From NCBI GenBank assembly GCA_017433825.1, contig JAFRGL010000001.1, positions 1 to 64,000 on the forward strand: DNA of 64,000 bases, in the 5' to 3' direction. The notes under the pieces are model-generated. The model was not told the DNA's origin and ran no database searches. It worked only from the letters and a program-made list of their open reading frames with translations. The position numbers were made by a program, and so were the translations under genes. The DNA comes from Eubacterium sp. GTDB taxonomy: Bacteria > Bacillota > Clostridia > Lachnospirales > Lachnospiraceae. Below, piece after piece: positions 56,151 to 64,000 of this stretch (position 1 is the stretch's first letter; every line of letters begins with the position of its first letter).

Positions 56151-56864
56151 CTATAAATTCTTTTCCAGCCTGCCCATGATTTCCCGGTAGGCTTCTTCCA
56201 CGCCGCCCAAGTCCCGGCGGAAGCGGTCCTTGTCCAGTTTTTCTTTCGTTTCCGAATCCCAAAGCCTGCAGGTGTCCGGGCTGATTTCGTCCGCAAGGAC
56301 AATGCTGCCATCAAAGATGCGTCCGAATTCCAGTTTGAAATCCACCAGGGTGACGCCGCAGGAAAGCCAGATTTTCTTCAGCGCTTCATTAATCCGGAAG
56401 GCATACTCCTTAATCGTTTCCAGTTCTTCTTTTGAGGCCAGCTTAAGCGCCAGCGCATGGTATTCATTGATGAGCGGGTCGCCCAGCGCATCGTTTTTGT
56501 AGGAAAATTCGATAGTCGGCGCATCGAATACGATTCCCTCCGCGACCCCGTAACGCTGTGCAAAAGACCCGGCGGAAATATTCCGGACTATTACTTCCAG
56601 CGGAACGATTTCCACCCTTTTAACCAGGGTTTCCCTTTCGGACAGTTCTTTCTCGAAATGTGTGGGTATCCCCTGTTTTTCCAGCATCCTCATCAGGGCA
56701 TTGCTCATGCGGTTGTTGATGACGCCTTTTCCTTCAATCGTACCTTTTTTCAGCCCGTTAAACGCCGTGGCATCATCCTTGTAGGATACAACGAGTCTCT
56801 CCGGGTCGTCTGTTGCAAATACTTTTTTCGCCTTGCCTTCGTAAATCTGAACACCTTTTACCAT
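56151..56864 (-). CDS. purC: SAICAR synthetase
   Basis: This 237-residue purine enzyme joins CAIR and aspartate. It has [19 protein letters not shown] and the [13 protein letters not shown] motif. It lies between asnB (36 nt) and purF (27 nt) on the same strand, probably in one transcript. Confidence 0.97.
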   Translation of the reverse strand: MVKGVQIYEGKAKKVFATDDPERLVVSYKDDATAFNGLKKGTIEGKGVINNRMSNALMRMLEKQGIPTHFEKELSERETLVKRVEIVPLEVIVRNISAGSFAQRYGVAEGIVFDAPTIEFSYKNDALGDPLINEYHALALKLASKEELETIKEYAFRINEALKKIWLSCGVTLVDFKLEFGRIFDGSIVLADEISPDTCRLWDSETKEKLDKDRFRRDLGGVEEAYREIMGRLEKNL

Positions 56865-56900
56865 GCTTCGCCTCCGGATTTTTTATTTTTAAGGAATTGT

Positions 56901-58484
56901 TTATTTCCCGCTTTCACCGTAATTGGACAGCACCCTCGCTGAAGGATCATTGACGTCGCAGCCCTCCCATTCTTTGTTGGGCATCCAGAAATCAACGATC
57001 ATTTCCGCCTGGCCGGGATAGTATTTCTCGAAAATCTCCCGATACAGGAGGGATTCCTTCGTAAACGGCCTGGCGTGTTCATAGGCCAGCCTTTTCTCTT
57101 CGAACTCTTCGTCCGTATACTGCGTTTCGGCGTATTCCTTCAGGTAGTCAACCATGGAATGGCCCACCGCGTCGGAAAAGGCCGCCTTCTCCCGCCAGAG
57201 GATGCTTTCCGGCAGGATTCCGTCTTTTTCAAAGGCGTGCCGGAGCAGGTATTTGCCCTTGCCGTACCGGTTCAGCTTCAGCTCCGGGTCAATGCTCATG
57301 ACGTATTTCACGAAATCCAGGTCCCCGAAGGGTACCCTGGCCTCCAGGGAGTTGACGGAGATGCACCGGTCGGCCCGGAGCACGTCGTACATGTGAAGCT
57401 CGCGGATTCTCTTTTCAGCTTCCTTCTGGAAAGCCTCCGCTGACGGCGCGAAATCCGTGTATTTGTAACCGAAAAGCTCGTCGGAAATCTCCCCTGTCAG
57501 CAGCACCCGGATGTCCGTCTTCTCATGAATGGCCTTGCAGACCAGGTACATGCCCATGCTGGCCCGGATGGTGGTGATGTCGAAGGTCCCCAGCAGATGA
57601 ACCACCTCCTCCAGGGAGGAAATCACCTCTTCCGGCGTCATATAGACCTCAGTGTGATGGCTGCCGATATAGTCCGCAACCTGCGCGGCATACTTTAAAT
57701 CAATGGCATCTTCGCTCATGCCGATGGCAAAGGTTTCAATCGGTTTGCCGCTCTCCTTTGCCGCAATGGCGCATACCAGGGAGGAATCCAGTCCGCCGGA
57801 AAGGAGGAACCCGACTTTTGCATCGCTTACCAGCCTCTTCTTCACCCCGGCCGTCAGCTTGTCGTGAATCTTTCCGCAGACGGTTTCCAGGTCATCTGCG
57901 CAGACCCCGTCCGCGGCGGCAATGTCGCAGTAGCGGATAAACTGCCCGCCCTTGTAATAATGCCCCGGAGGAAACGGCATAATGCGTTCGCAAAGCCCCG
58001 TCAGGTTTTTCGCTTCGCTGGCAAAAAGAATGGCGCCTTTTTCATCGTAGCCGTAATAAAGCGGCCGGATGCCTATGGGATCCCGGGCGGCAATGAATTC
58101 CTGCGTCCTTCCGTCATAAATGACGCAGACAAATTCCGCGTCCAGCATGGAGAACATCTCCAGCCCGTATTCGAAATACATGGGCAGGATGATCTCGCAG
58201 TCGCTGTCCGAGGCAAAGGTGTAGCCTTTCTCCTTCAGTTTTTCCCGTTCTTTTTCAAAACCGTAAAGCTCGCCGTTGCAGATAACATAACAGCCGTTTA
58301 AGGAAAACGGCTGCATGCCCGAGGGCGTCAGGCCCATAATGGAAAGCCGGTGAAAGCCCAGAAGGCCTTCCCCGGTATCAATGATCCTGGTGTCGTCCGG
58401 CCCCCTGGATTTTGTCCTGGCAAAACCTTCCAGGAACAAATCCATGTCCGCGCCGCTTCCGCAATAACTCATGATTGAACACAT
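56901..58484 (-). CDS. asnB: Asparagine synthase (glutamine-hydrolysing)
   Basis: This 527-residue enzyme makes asparagine from aspartate with glutamine as nitrogen donor. The class II amidotransferase domain starts MCSIMSYCG (Cys2), and the synthetase domain has the PP-loop FLLSGGLDSSLV. It lies 3 nt after the Amt-PII gene, so it is coupled to ammonium uptake. Confidence 0.95.
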   Translation of the reverse strand: MCSIMSYCGSGADMDLFLEGFARTKSRGPDDTRIIDTGEGLLGFHRLSIMGLTPSGMQPFSLNGCYVICNGELYGFEKEREKLKEKGYTFASDSDCEIILPMYFEYGLEMFSMLDAEFVCVIYDGRTQEFIAARDPIGIRPLYYGYDEKGAILFASEAKNLTGLCERIMPFPPGHYYKGGQFIRYCDIAAADGVCADDLETVCGKIHDKLTAGVKKRLVSDAKVGFLLSGGLDSSLVCAIAAKESGKPIETFAIGMSEDAIDLKYAAQVADYIGSHHTEVYMTPEEVISSLEEVVHLLGTFDITTIRASMGMYLVCKAIHEKTDIRVLLTGEISDELFGYKYTDFAPSAEAFQKEAEKRIRELHMYDVLRADRCISVNSLEARVPFGDLDFVKYVMSIDPELKLNRYGKGKYLLRHAFEKDGILPESILWREKAAFSDAVGHSMVDYLKEYAETQYTDEEFEEKRLAYEHARPFTKESLLYREIFEKYYPGQAEMIVDFWMPNKEWEGCDVNDPSARVLSNYGESGK

Positions 58485-58487
58485 TTT

Positions 58488-60212
58488 CTACTCCACATCC
58501 TGCAAAGCGGCATAGCCTTCTTCACCGGTCCGTATTTTCACCACATTCTCCACGTCATAGACAAAGATCTTGCCGTCGCCGATGTGGCCCGTATAAAGCA
58601 CCTTCTTCGCCGTTTCGATGACGTCCCGCACCGGGATGGCGGTGACGACGATGTCCACCTGCACCTTCGGCCGCAGATCCGTTTCCACGGCGACGCCTCG
58701 GTAGTATTCCGTATGGCCCTTCTGCATGCCGTAGCCCATCACGTGGGATACGGTCATGCCGGTGATGCCCAGCTTGCTCATGGCATCCTTCAGCGCGTAC
58801 AGCTTTTCTTCCTTGAAGACAATCTCCACCTTGGTGAATTTATGTCCGTCGCTTTCGAATACCGGCTCTTTTTTCACCGGGATGGCTTCCGCCACGGGCG
58901 TGGTGCCGGTCACGGCCACGATATGCTCGCCCGTACCGAATTCCGCGTATTTGTCCACGGCGGGCATGAAGTCCGCATAGGCGCTGGGAAGTCCGTGCTC
59001 GCTCACGTCCAGGCCGGCCAGCTCGTCCGCTTCATCGGCCCGCAGGAAATTCGCCTTTTTCAGGAGCTTGAAGAAAATACACATGGTTACCGCCGCCCAG
59101 GCTGCCACGGAGACGAAGCCCACCAGCTGCAGCCCCAGCTGGCGCGCGCTTCCAGTATAGAAAAATCCCGACAGGCCTGCCGGCGCGTCCGGGTTGGCCA
59201 GAAGGCCTACCGCGATGGTTCCCCAGATGCCGTTGGCGCAGTGCACGCCCACAGCACCCACCGGATCGTCGATGTGCAGCTTCAGATCCAGCACCTCGAT
59301 GACGATGGATACCAGGAAGCCGGATACAACACCCACGATGGCCGCGCCTACGGCGTCATAGGCGTCACAGCCCGCGGTAACGGCCACCAGGCCCGCCAGC
59401 GAGGCGTTCAGACACATGGAAACATCCGGTTTGCCGTTTTTGACCCAGGTGTAAATCAAGGTTGTGCAGGTGGCAACGGCAGGTGCAATGGTCGTTGTAA
59501 GGAAGATGGCCGCCAGTTCGGAGGGCGTTGTGGCAGCAGCGTCGTTGAAGCCGTACCAGCCAAGCCAGAGGATGAAGACACCCAAGGCGCCTAAGGGAAT
59601 GGAATGACCGGGAATGGCGTTTACCTTGGTTACCTTCCCCTTGCTGTCCCTCACATATTTGCCGATACGCGGCCCCAGAACGGCCGCGCCGATAAGTGCG
59701 GCGATGCCGCCCACCATGTGAATGGCGCAGGAACCGGCATAATCATGAAAGCCTGCCTGGGCCAGCCAGCCGCCGCCCCAGATCCAGTGGGCTTCTATCG
59801 GGTAAATCACAAGGCTTATGACCGCCGAATAGACGCAGTATGCGGAAAATTTCGTCCGCTCCGCCATGGCACCGGAGACTATGGTCGCCGTGGTGGCGCA
59901 GAAAATCAGGTTGAAGACGAAGTAGCTGGCGTCCGTAAAACCGTTCGCCGGGGAGGCGATGAATTCCTTAAAATGCGTAAACAGGTCCAGGTTCGGCCGT
60001 CCGATGAAGCCCATCAGGGCATCCTCGCCCATCATCAGCGCGTAACCCAGCAGGGCGAATACTATCGTGCCGATACAGAAATCCATCAGGTTTTTCATGA
60101 TGATGTTGCCGGCGTTTTTCGCCCGGGTAAAGCCGGTTTCCACCATGGCAAACCCCGCCTGCATCCAGAAAACCAAAGCAGTGCCTATCAAAAACCAGAA
60201 TTCAACGGTCAT
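58488..60212 (-). CDS. amt: Ammonium transporter fused to a PII (GlnK) domain
   Basis: This 574-residue fusion has an Amt channel at residues 1-415 with eleven or so helices, including VETGFTRAKNAGNI and GLSGFF-type loops, a linker (about 415-458) and a complete PII domain (about 460-574). The PII part has KVEIVFKEEKLYALKDAM, a T-loop with EYYRG where Tyr504 corresponds to the uridylylated Tyr51, and GDGKIFVYDVENVVKIRTGE. The usual separate GlnK is thus built in as the channel's own plug. It lies 55 nt after GSIII and 3 nt before asnB. Confidence 0.95.
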   Translation of the reverse strand: MTVEFWFLIGTALVFWMQAGFAMVETGFTRAKNAGNIIMKNLMDFCIGTIVFALLGYALMMGEDALMGFIGRPNLDLFTHFKEFIASPANGFTDASYFVFNLIFCATTATIVSGAMAERTKFSAYCVYSAVISLVIYPIEAHWIWGGGWLAQAGFHDYAGSCAIHMVGGIAALIGAAVLGPRIGKYVRDSKGKVTKVNAIPGHSIPLGALGVFILWLGWYGFNDAAATTPSELAAIFLTTTIAPAVATCTTLIYTWVKNGKPDVSMCLNASLAGLVAVTAGCDAYDAVGAAIVGVVSGFLVSIVIEVLDLKLHIDDPVGAVGVHCANGIWGTIAVGLLANPDAPAGLSGFFYTGSARQLGLQLVGFVSVAAWAAVTMCIFFKLLKKANFLRADEADELAGLDVSEHGLPSAYADFMPAVDKYAEFGTGEHIVAVTGTTPVAEAIPVKKEPVFESDGHKFTKVEIVFKEEKLYALKDAMSKLGITGMTVSHVMGYGMQKGHTEYYRGVAVETDLRPKVQVDIVVTAIPVRDVIETAKKVLYTGHIGDGKIFVYDVENVVKIRTGEEGYAALQDVE

Positions 60213-60227
60213 AACTTACTCCGTTCC

Positions 60228-60248
60228 GCCGCCGGGCCTGCCGGCGGC
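60228..60248 (+). other. Hairpin with a T-run on the plus-strand side
   Basis: An 8-bp stem GCCGCCGG/CCGGCGGC is followed rightward by CTTTTTATTTC. Both flanking genes are leftward, so as a terminator it would act only on antisense RNA. It resembles the hairpin at 10519-10551. Confidence 0.4.
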
Positions 60249-60267
60249 CTTTTTATTTCTTTTATTA

Positions 60268-62364
60268 TTATTTTACGCTGAAGAGGATATCCCCGTAGGT
60301 CGGGAACGGCCAGTAGCTCTTCGCGGTCAGAAGCTCCGCTTCATCGCAGGGAACACGTAAGGTGCTCATCTTCGGAACCACGGTATCCCTGATGAGTTCG
60401 GATTCCGCGATAATGTCTTCCGCTGCGGAAAGGCCTTTTACCGCCGCCTCCAGCTCATTTGACTTTTCGATAATGCTGTCGGTAAGGGCGGAAAGCCTTG
60501 CCACCAGCTCCGTTTCGTATTTCAGCTCCAGCTCCGGGAAGAGGGCTTTCTTCTGAGCGGCTTCGCCTGCCAGGTCCGCGGTAAAGCGGGTGATGGCCGG
60601 CGCAATCCGCTTATGCACCATGTTGATCATGGTATTCGCCTCGATAACCACCGTCTTGCAGTAGTTCTCCAGCATGATATCCCGGCGGGATTTCAGCTCG
60701 TCTATGGTAAATACGCCCAGCCCGGTGAGCATTTTCACGTTTTTCTCGTCCATAAGATGCGGCATGCAGTCCGCCGTAGTACGGTAGTTCAAAAGTCCCC
60801 GCACCTCTGTGGCTTCCTTCACCCAGGCATCGTCATAGCCGTTGCCGTTGAAAATAATCCGTTTATGATCTTTGATGGTTTTTCGGATCATTTCATGCAG
60901 CTCTGTTTCAAAATCTTCCGCCTTCTCCAGCCTGTCGGCGTAAATACGCAGGGATTCCGCCACCGCACTGTTCAGCATGATATTGGTGCAGGCGATGCTG
61001 TTGGAGGAGCCCAGGCTTCTGAACTCGAACTTGTTGCCGGTAAAGGCAAAGGGAGAAGTTCTGTTTCTGTCGGTGGTATCCCGGTTGAATTTCGGAAGCA
61101 CGTCCACGCCCAGCTTCATCTGGGTTTTTGCCGTTCCCTGATAAGGGGTGTCCGTCTCGATGGATTCCAGCACCGCGTTCAGTTCGTCGCCAAGGAACAT
61201 GGATACGATGGCAGGCGGCGCTTCGTTGGCGCCGAGCCTGTGGTCATTGCCCGCAGTGGCAACAGCGATACGCAGAAGATCCTGGTAATCGTCCACGGCC
61301 TTTATGACCGCACAGAGGAACAGCAGGAACTGGGCGTTTTCATAAGGAGTCTCCCCCGGTGACAGGAGGTTTATGCCGCTGTCGGTGGCGATGGACCAGT
61401 TATTGTGCTTGCCCGAACCATTGACGCCCTCGAAGGGCTTTTCGTGCAGCAGGCAGACAAAGCCGTGCTTCGCCGCCACCTTCTGCATGATTTCCATGGT
61501 CAGCTGGTTCTGGTCGGTGGCCAGGTTTGTCGTGGTGTAAATGGGCGCCAGCTCATGCTGGGCGGGAGCCACTTCATTGTGCTCGGTCTTGGCCAGGATG
61601 CCCAGCTTCCAAAGCTCGTCGTTCAAATCTTCCATAAAAGCGGTAACACCGGGTTTGATCACGCCGAAATAATGATCGTCCAGTTCCTGGCCTTTGGGCG
61701 GCTTCGCGCCGAAAAGCGTCCGCCCGGTAAACCGCAGGTCAGGCCGTTTGTCGTACATTTCCTGGGTGATCAGGAAATACTCCTGCTCCGGCCCCACGGA
61801 GGAAACCACCCGTTTTGCCGTATTGTTGCCGAAAAGCCTTAAGATACGCACCGCCTGGCGGCTTAATACCTCCATGGACCTTAAAAGCGGTGTCTTCTTG
61901 TCCAGCGCATGTCCGCCGTAGGAACAGAAGGCGGTGGGGATGCATAAGGTTTTTCCTTTTATAAATGCGTAGGACGTGGGGTCCCAGGCGGTATAGCCTC
62001 TCGCTTCAAAGGTGGCCCTTAAGCCGCCTGAGGGGAATGACGAAGCATCCGGCTCTCCCTTTATCAGCTCCTTGCCGGAAAACTCCATGATGACGCTTCC
62101 GTCCGGGGAGGGAGAAATGAAGCTGTCATGCTTTTCGGCAGTGATACCGTTTAACGGCTGGAACCAGTGGGTGAAATGGGTTGCGCCTTTTGCAACCGCC
62201 CAGTTTTTCATCGCCTCCGCCACCGCATTGGCTACGCTGATGTCCAGCTCGCTTCCTTCGTCAATCGTTTTCCGAAGGGAAGCATAAACATCCGCCGAAA
62301 GGCTCGCCCGCATGACGCGGTCGTCAAAAACCATACTTCCGAAATAATCCGATACCGTACTCAT
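60268..62364 (-). CDS. glnN: Glutamine synthetase type III
   Basis: This 698-residue enzyme is the long GSIII form. It has THWFQPLNGITAEKHDSF, SVGPEQEYFLI, NGSGKHNNWS and the GSIII-type AGNDHRLGANEAPPAI. It makes glutamine and is usually induced by nitrogen shortage. It is preceded by two hexaloop attenuators in series and followed by Amt-PII and asnB on the same strand. Confidence 0.97.
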   Translation of the reverse strand: MSTVSDYFGSMVFDDRVMRASLSADVYASLRKTIDEGSELDISVANAVAEAMKNWAVAKGATHFTHWFQPLNGITAEKHDSFISPSPDGSVIMEFSGKELIKGEPDASSFPSGGLRATFEARGYTAWDPTSYAFIKGKTLCIPTAFCSYGGHALDKKTPLLRSMEVLSRQAVRILRLFGNNTAKRVVSSVGPEQEYFLITQEMYDKRPDLRFTGRTLFGAKPPKGQELDDHYFGVIKPGVTAFMEDLNDELWKLGILAKTEHNEVAPAQHELAPIYTTTNLATDQNQLTMEIMQKVAAKHGFVCLLHEKPFEGVNGSGKHNNWSIATDSGINLLSPGETPYENAQFLLFLCAVIKAVDDYQDLLRIAVATAGNDHRLGANEAPPAIVSMFLGDELNAVLESIETDTPYQGTAKTQMKLGVDVLPKFNRDTTDRNRTSPFAFTGNKFEFRSLGSSNSIACTNIMLNSAVAESLRIYADRLEKAEDFETELHEMIRKTIKDHKRIIFNGNGYDDAWVKEATEVRGLLNYRTTADCMPHLMDEKNVKMLTGLGVFTIDELKSRRDIMLENYCKTVVIEANTMINMVHKRIAPAITRFTADLAGEAAQKKALFPELELKYETELVARLSALTDSIIEKSNELEAAVKGLSAAEDIIAESELIRDTVVPKMSTLRVPCDEAELLTAKSYWPFPTYGDILFSVK

Positions 62365-62391
62365 TTTTCACTTCTCCTTTTCCTTAAAAAA

Positions 62392-62435
62392 AGAGACGCC
62401 TTTCGTATCAACACGAAAAGACGTCTCTGCCTTTT
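62392..62435 (-). promoter_or_regulatory. ANTAR-type hexaloop attenuator, proximal copy before GSIII
   Basis: AAAAGGC-AGAGAC-GTCTTTT (minus, 62416-62435) is a 7-bp hairpin with a hexaloop having A1 and G4. The loop and 3' arm also belong to a terminator (arms 62392-62406 and 62413-62428, 6-nt loop) followed by TTTTTTT. It lies 28 nt before the GSIII ATG. Confidence 0.8.
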
Positions 62436-62478
62436 ACCAGTCTGCTCCGGATTTATTTTTGATTTGAATAAAGAAAAA

Positions 62479-62518
62479 GCGCCTCCGAGTCTGAATGCTC
62501 AAAGACGCCCTTGCCTTT
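62479..62518 (-). promoter_or_regulatory. ANTAR-type hexaloop attenuator, distal copy before GSIII
   Basis: AAAGGC-AAGGGC-GTCTTT (minus, 62501-62518) is a 6-bp hairpin with a hexaloop having A1 and G4. It overlaps a terminator (arms 62479-62489 and 62498-62508) followed by TTTTTC. It starts about 9 nt after the -10 element. A second attenuator follows before the gene. Confidence 0.8.
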
Positions 62519-62527
62519 ATAGGGAGG

Positions 62528-62557
62528 ATTATATTCCCGTCAGGCTGCCTTTGTCAA
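62528..62557 (-). promoter_or_regulatory. Promoter of GSIII-amt-asnB
   Basis: TTGACA (62552-62557), an 18-nt spacer and a perfect TATAAT (62528-62533) on the minus strand. The spacer segment CTGACGGGAA resembles the glnA promoter's CTGACGGAAT. Confidence 0.8.
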
Positions 62558-62640
62558 CCATGTATTTTCACAAAAAGCAGGAAGCTTTGCAACTCATTTT
62601 TGGAAATCCTGCAGATATCAGGCATATTTTGAATAATTCA

Positions 62641-62669
62641 TTGACAATATGCAACTATTGAAATATAAT
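62641..62669 (+). promoter_or_regulatory. Promoter of the split glutamate synthase operon
   Basis: A perfect TTGACA (62641-62646), 17-nt spacer and perfect TATAAT (62664-62669). The spacer contains TGCAACTATT, which also occurs upstream of gdhA/glnA. Confidence 0.85.
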
Positions 62670-62677
62670 TCTTGCAA

Positions 62678-62730
62678 ATAGGCAAAGGAGTCTGTTTTCT
62701 TTCCGGTTGTCCGGGCAGGAAAACGGGCTC
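62678..62730 (+). promoter_or_regulatory. ANTAR-type hexaloop attenuator before glutamate synthase
   Basis: ATAGGC-AAAGGA-GTCTGT (62678-62695) is a 6-bp hairpin with a hexaloop having A1 and G4. Its 3' arm overlaps a terminator (GAGTCTGTTTTC at 62688-62699 with GAAAACGGGCTC at 62719-62730) followed by TTTTTTG. It starts 8 nt after the -10 element, and it is on the opposite strand from the other four elements. Confidence 0.8.
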
Positions 62731-62761
62731 TTTTTTGTTTCTTTTGAAAGGAAAAATACGG

Positions 62762-63856
62762 ATGAACAGGGAAGGTCAGGTGCGTATCCCCTCCGGATGC
62801 GCCATTGCCGCAGTCATATCCCGGGACGGAAACCGGATGTCCGGCGAAGGCATCATGAACGCCATGAAACCGATGCACGACCGGTCAAACGGCCTGGGAG
62901 GCGGTTTTGCCGCCTACGGCATTTATCCGGAATACAGGGACTTTTACGCGCTGCATTTGTTTTTCGACAGCCGGACGACACGGAAAAACTGTGAAGCTTT
63001 TTTAAAGGAATATTTTGAAATCGTCCATTCCGAGGTTATTCCCACCAGGAAAATCCCGGAAATCACGGACGAACCGATTATCTGGCGGTATTTCGTCGAC
63101 CCCCTGAAATCCATGCTGGCAAATCTCCAGCTGGACGAGAAGGAGTTTGTCGTCCGGGCGGTCATGAAGATCAATACGGAACTGGACGGCGCCTACGTGT
63201 TCTCCAGCGGGAAAAACATGGGCACCTTCAAGGCCGTGGGCTTCCCGGAGGACGTGGGACGCTTTTACCGGCTGGAGGAGTATGAGGGCTACGCATGGAC
63301 GGCTCACGGACGGTATCCCACCAATACGCCCGGCTGGTGGGGAGGCGCGCATCCCTTTACCCTGCTGGATTATTCGGTGGTCCATAACGGCGAAATATCC
63401 TCCTACGACGCCAACCGCCGGTTCATCGAAATGTTCGGCTACCATTGCACGCTGCAGACCGACACCGAGGTCATTACCTATATAATGGACTACCTGGTGC
63501 GTGTCCAGAAGCTCAGCCTGGATGAAGCAGCAAATGTCATCGCCGCGCCTTTCTGGAGCACAATTGAGAGGGAAAAGGATCCGGAAGTCCGGAAAAGGCT
63601 TTCCTACCTGCGCAACGTATTCCCCAGCCTTCTCATCACCGGGCCTTTCTCCATCATCACAGGCTTTACCGGCGGGCTCATGGCCTTAAACGACCGCCTG
63701 AAGCTGCGGTCCATGGTGGTGGGCGAGAAGGCGGACCGGGTCTATTTTGCCAGTGAGGAGGCGGCTATCCGGGTCATGGAACCGGAAGCGGAAAACATCT
63801 GGGCGCCTGCCGGCGGCCAGTCGGTCATCGTCCGTGTGAAAGAAGGTGCTTATTAA
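62762..63856 (+). CDS. Glutamate synthase, glutamine amidotransferase subunit (split type)
   Basis: This 364-residue class II amidotransferase resembles the separate amidotransferase subunit of archaeal-type glutamate synthase. The likely nucleophile is Cys13 in RIPSGCAIAAV, so a 12-residue propeptide would be removed. It has HGRYPTNTPGWWGGAHPF, HNGEISSYDANRR and QTDTEVITY. It supplies ammonia from glutamine to the synthase subunit encoded next. Its stop overlaps the next start by 1 nt (TAATG). AAAGGA lies about 9 nt before the ATG. Confidence 0.9.
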   Translation: MNREGQVRIPSGCAIAAVISRDGNRMSGEGIMNAMKPMHDRSNGLGGGFAAYGIYPEYRDFYALHLFFDSRTTRKNCEAFLKEYFEIVHSEVIPTRKIPEITDEPIIWRYFVDPLKSMLANLQLDEKEFVVRAVMKINTELDGAYVFSSGKNMGTFKAVGFPEDVGRFYRLEEYEGYAWTAHGRYPTNTPGWWGGAHPFTLLDYSVVHNGEISSYDANRRFIEMFGYHCTLQTDTEVITYIMDYLVRVQKLSLDEAANVIAAPFWSTIEREKDPEVRKRLSYLRNVFPSLLITGPFSIITGFTGGLMALNDRLKLRSMVVGEKADRVYFASEEAAIRVMEPEAENIWAPAGGQSVIVRVKEGAY

Positions 63857-64000
63857 TGGGAGTGGAGTTCATTTATCCGGAATTTGAAGTCATCCGGAAC
63901 GAAAACCGCTGCATTGCCTGCCGCGTCTGCGAAAGGCAGTGCGCCAATGAAGTTCATTACTACAGCGAAGAACGCGGCATCATGATGAGCGATGAGAGCA
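63856..64000 (+). CDS. Glutamate synthase, synthase subunit (partial, runs off window)
   Basis: Only the first 48 codons are in the window. They start MGVEFIYPEFEVIRNENR and contain a ferredoxin-like cysteine cluster CIACRVCERQC, as at the N-terminus of the 4Fe-4S-containing FMN synthase subunit of split glutamate synthases. It is coupled by a 1-nt stop/start overlap to the amidotransferase gene. Confidence 0.8.
   Translation, partial: MGVEFIYPEFEVIRNENRCIACRVCERQCANEVHYYSEERGIMMSDES

Overview
The window looks like chromosome from a GC-rich Lachnospiraceae-type (Clostridia) gut anaerobe. The evidence is Firmicutes-style AAGGAG ribosome binding sites, TTGACA-N17-TATAAT promoters, a Bacillota L10 leader, LL-diaminopimelate aminotransferase, an ECF riboflavin transporter behind an FMN riboswitch, a butyryl-CoA:acetate CoA-transferase, type III glutamine synthetase and a split glutamate synthase. 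About 50 protein genes are supported, mostly on the minus strand. I see no tRNA, CRISPR array, prophage or insertion sequence. The left edge carries a strong leftward promoter and a leader that appears to run straight into a 23S rRNA gene.

Layout. 0-8 kb: carboxylesterase, uracil permease, a free-standing rplJ-rplL operon with its attenuating leader, aroC, a lipoprotein with two cystatin-like domains, a YhcC-type radical SAM protein and a tandem 127/128-bp repeat. 8-15 kb: leftward housekeeping cluster rpmE, DUF1385-PrmC fusion, prfA, nucleotidyltransferase, TPR lipoprotein, hflX. 15-20 kb: two co-transcribed TIR-membrane-propeller proteins, one with an intact TIR catalytic glutamate and one without. 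20-33 kb: amino-acid ABC transporter, MATE pump, glf, a TPR/P-loop protein, glycogen phosphorylase, ileS and ribU. 34-40 kb: MATE pump, FAD flavoprotein, cupin, an HTH-P-loop-CYTH fusion, an ECF S component and a GNAT protein. 40-46 kb: but, pyrG, purB, purA.

46-64 kb is a nitrogen island: gdhA, glnA, an ANTAR regulator, glmS, dapL, dapF, purF, purC, asnB, an Amt-PII fusion, glutamine synthetase III and the start of a split glutamate synthase. Five leaders here share one design. A short hairpin with a hexaloop having A at position 1 and G at position 4 (the ANTAR-protein recognition signature) lies at or near the 5' end of the transcript, and its 3' strand is also the 5' strand of an intrinsic terminator. 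They precede gdhA, a 59-codon acidic small protein, GSIII (two in series) and the glutamate synthase amidotransferase. The ANTAR protein next to glnA has a receiver domain without the phosphoacceptor aspartate. I infer a local nitrogen regulon controlled by RNA-binding antitermination rather than phosphorylation; the small protein is its least explained member.

All calls come from reading the sequence. Family assignments rest on recognised motifs, not on database searches.
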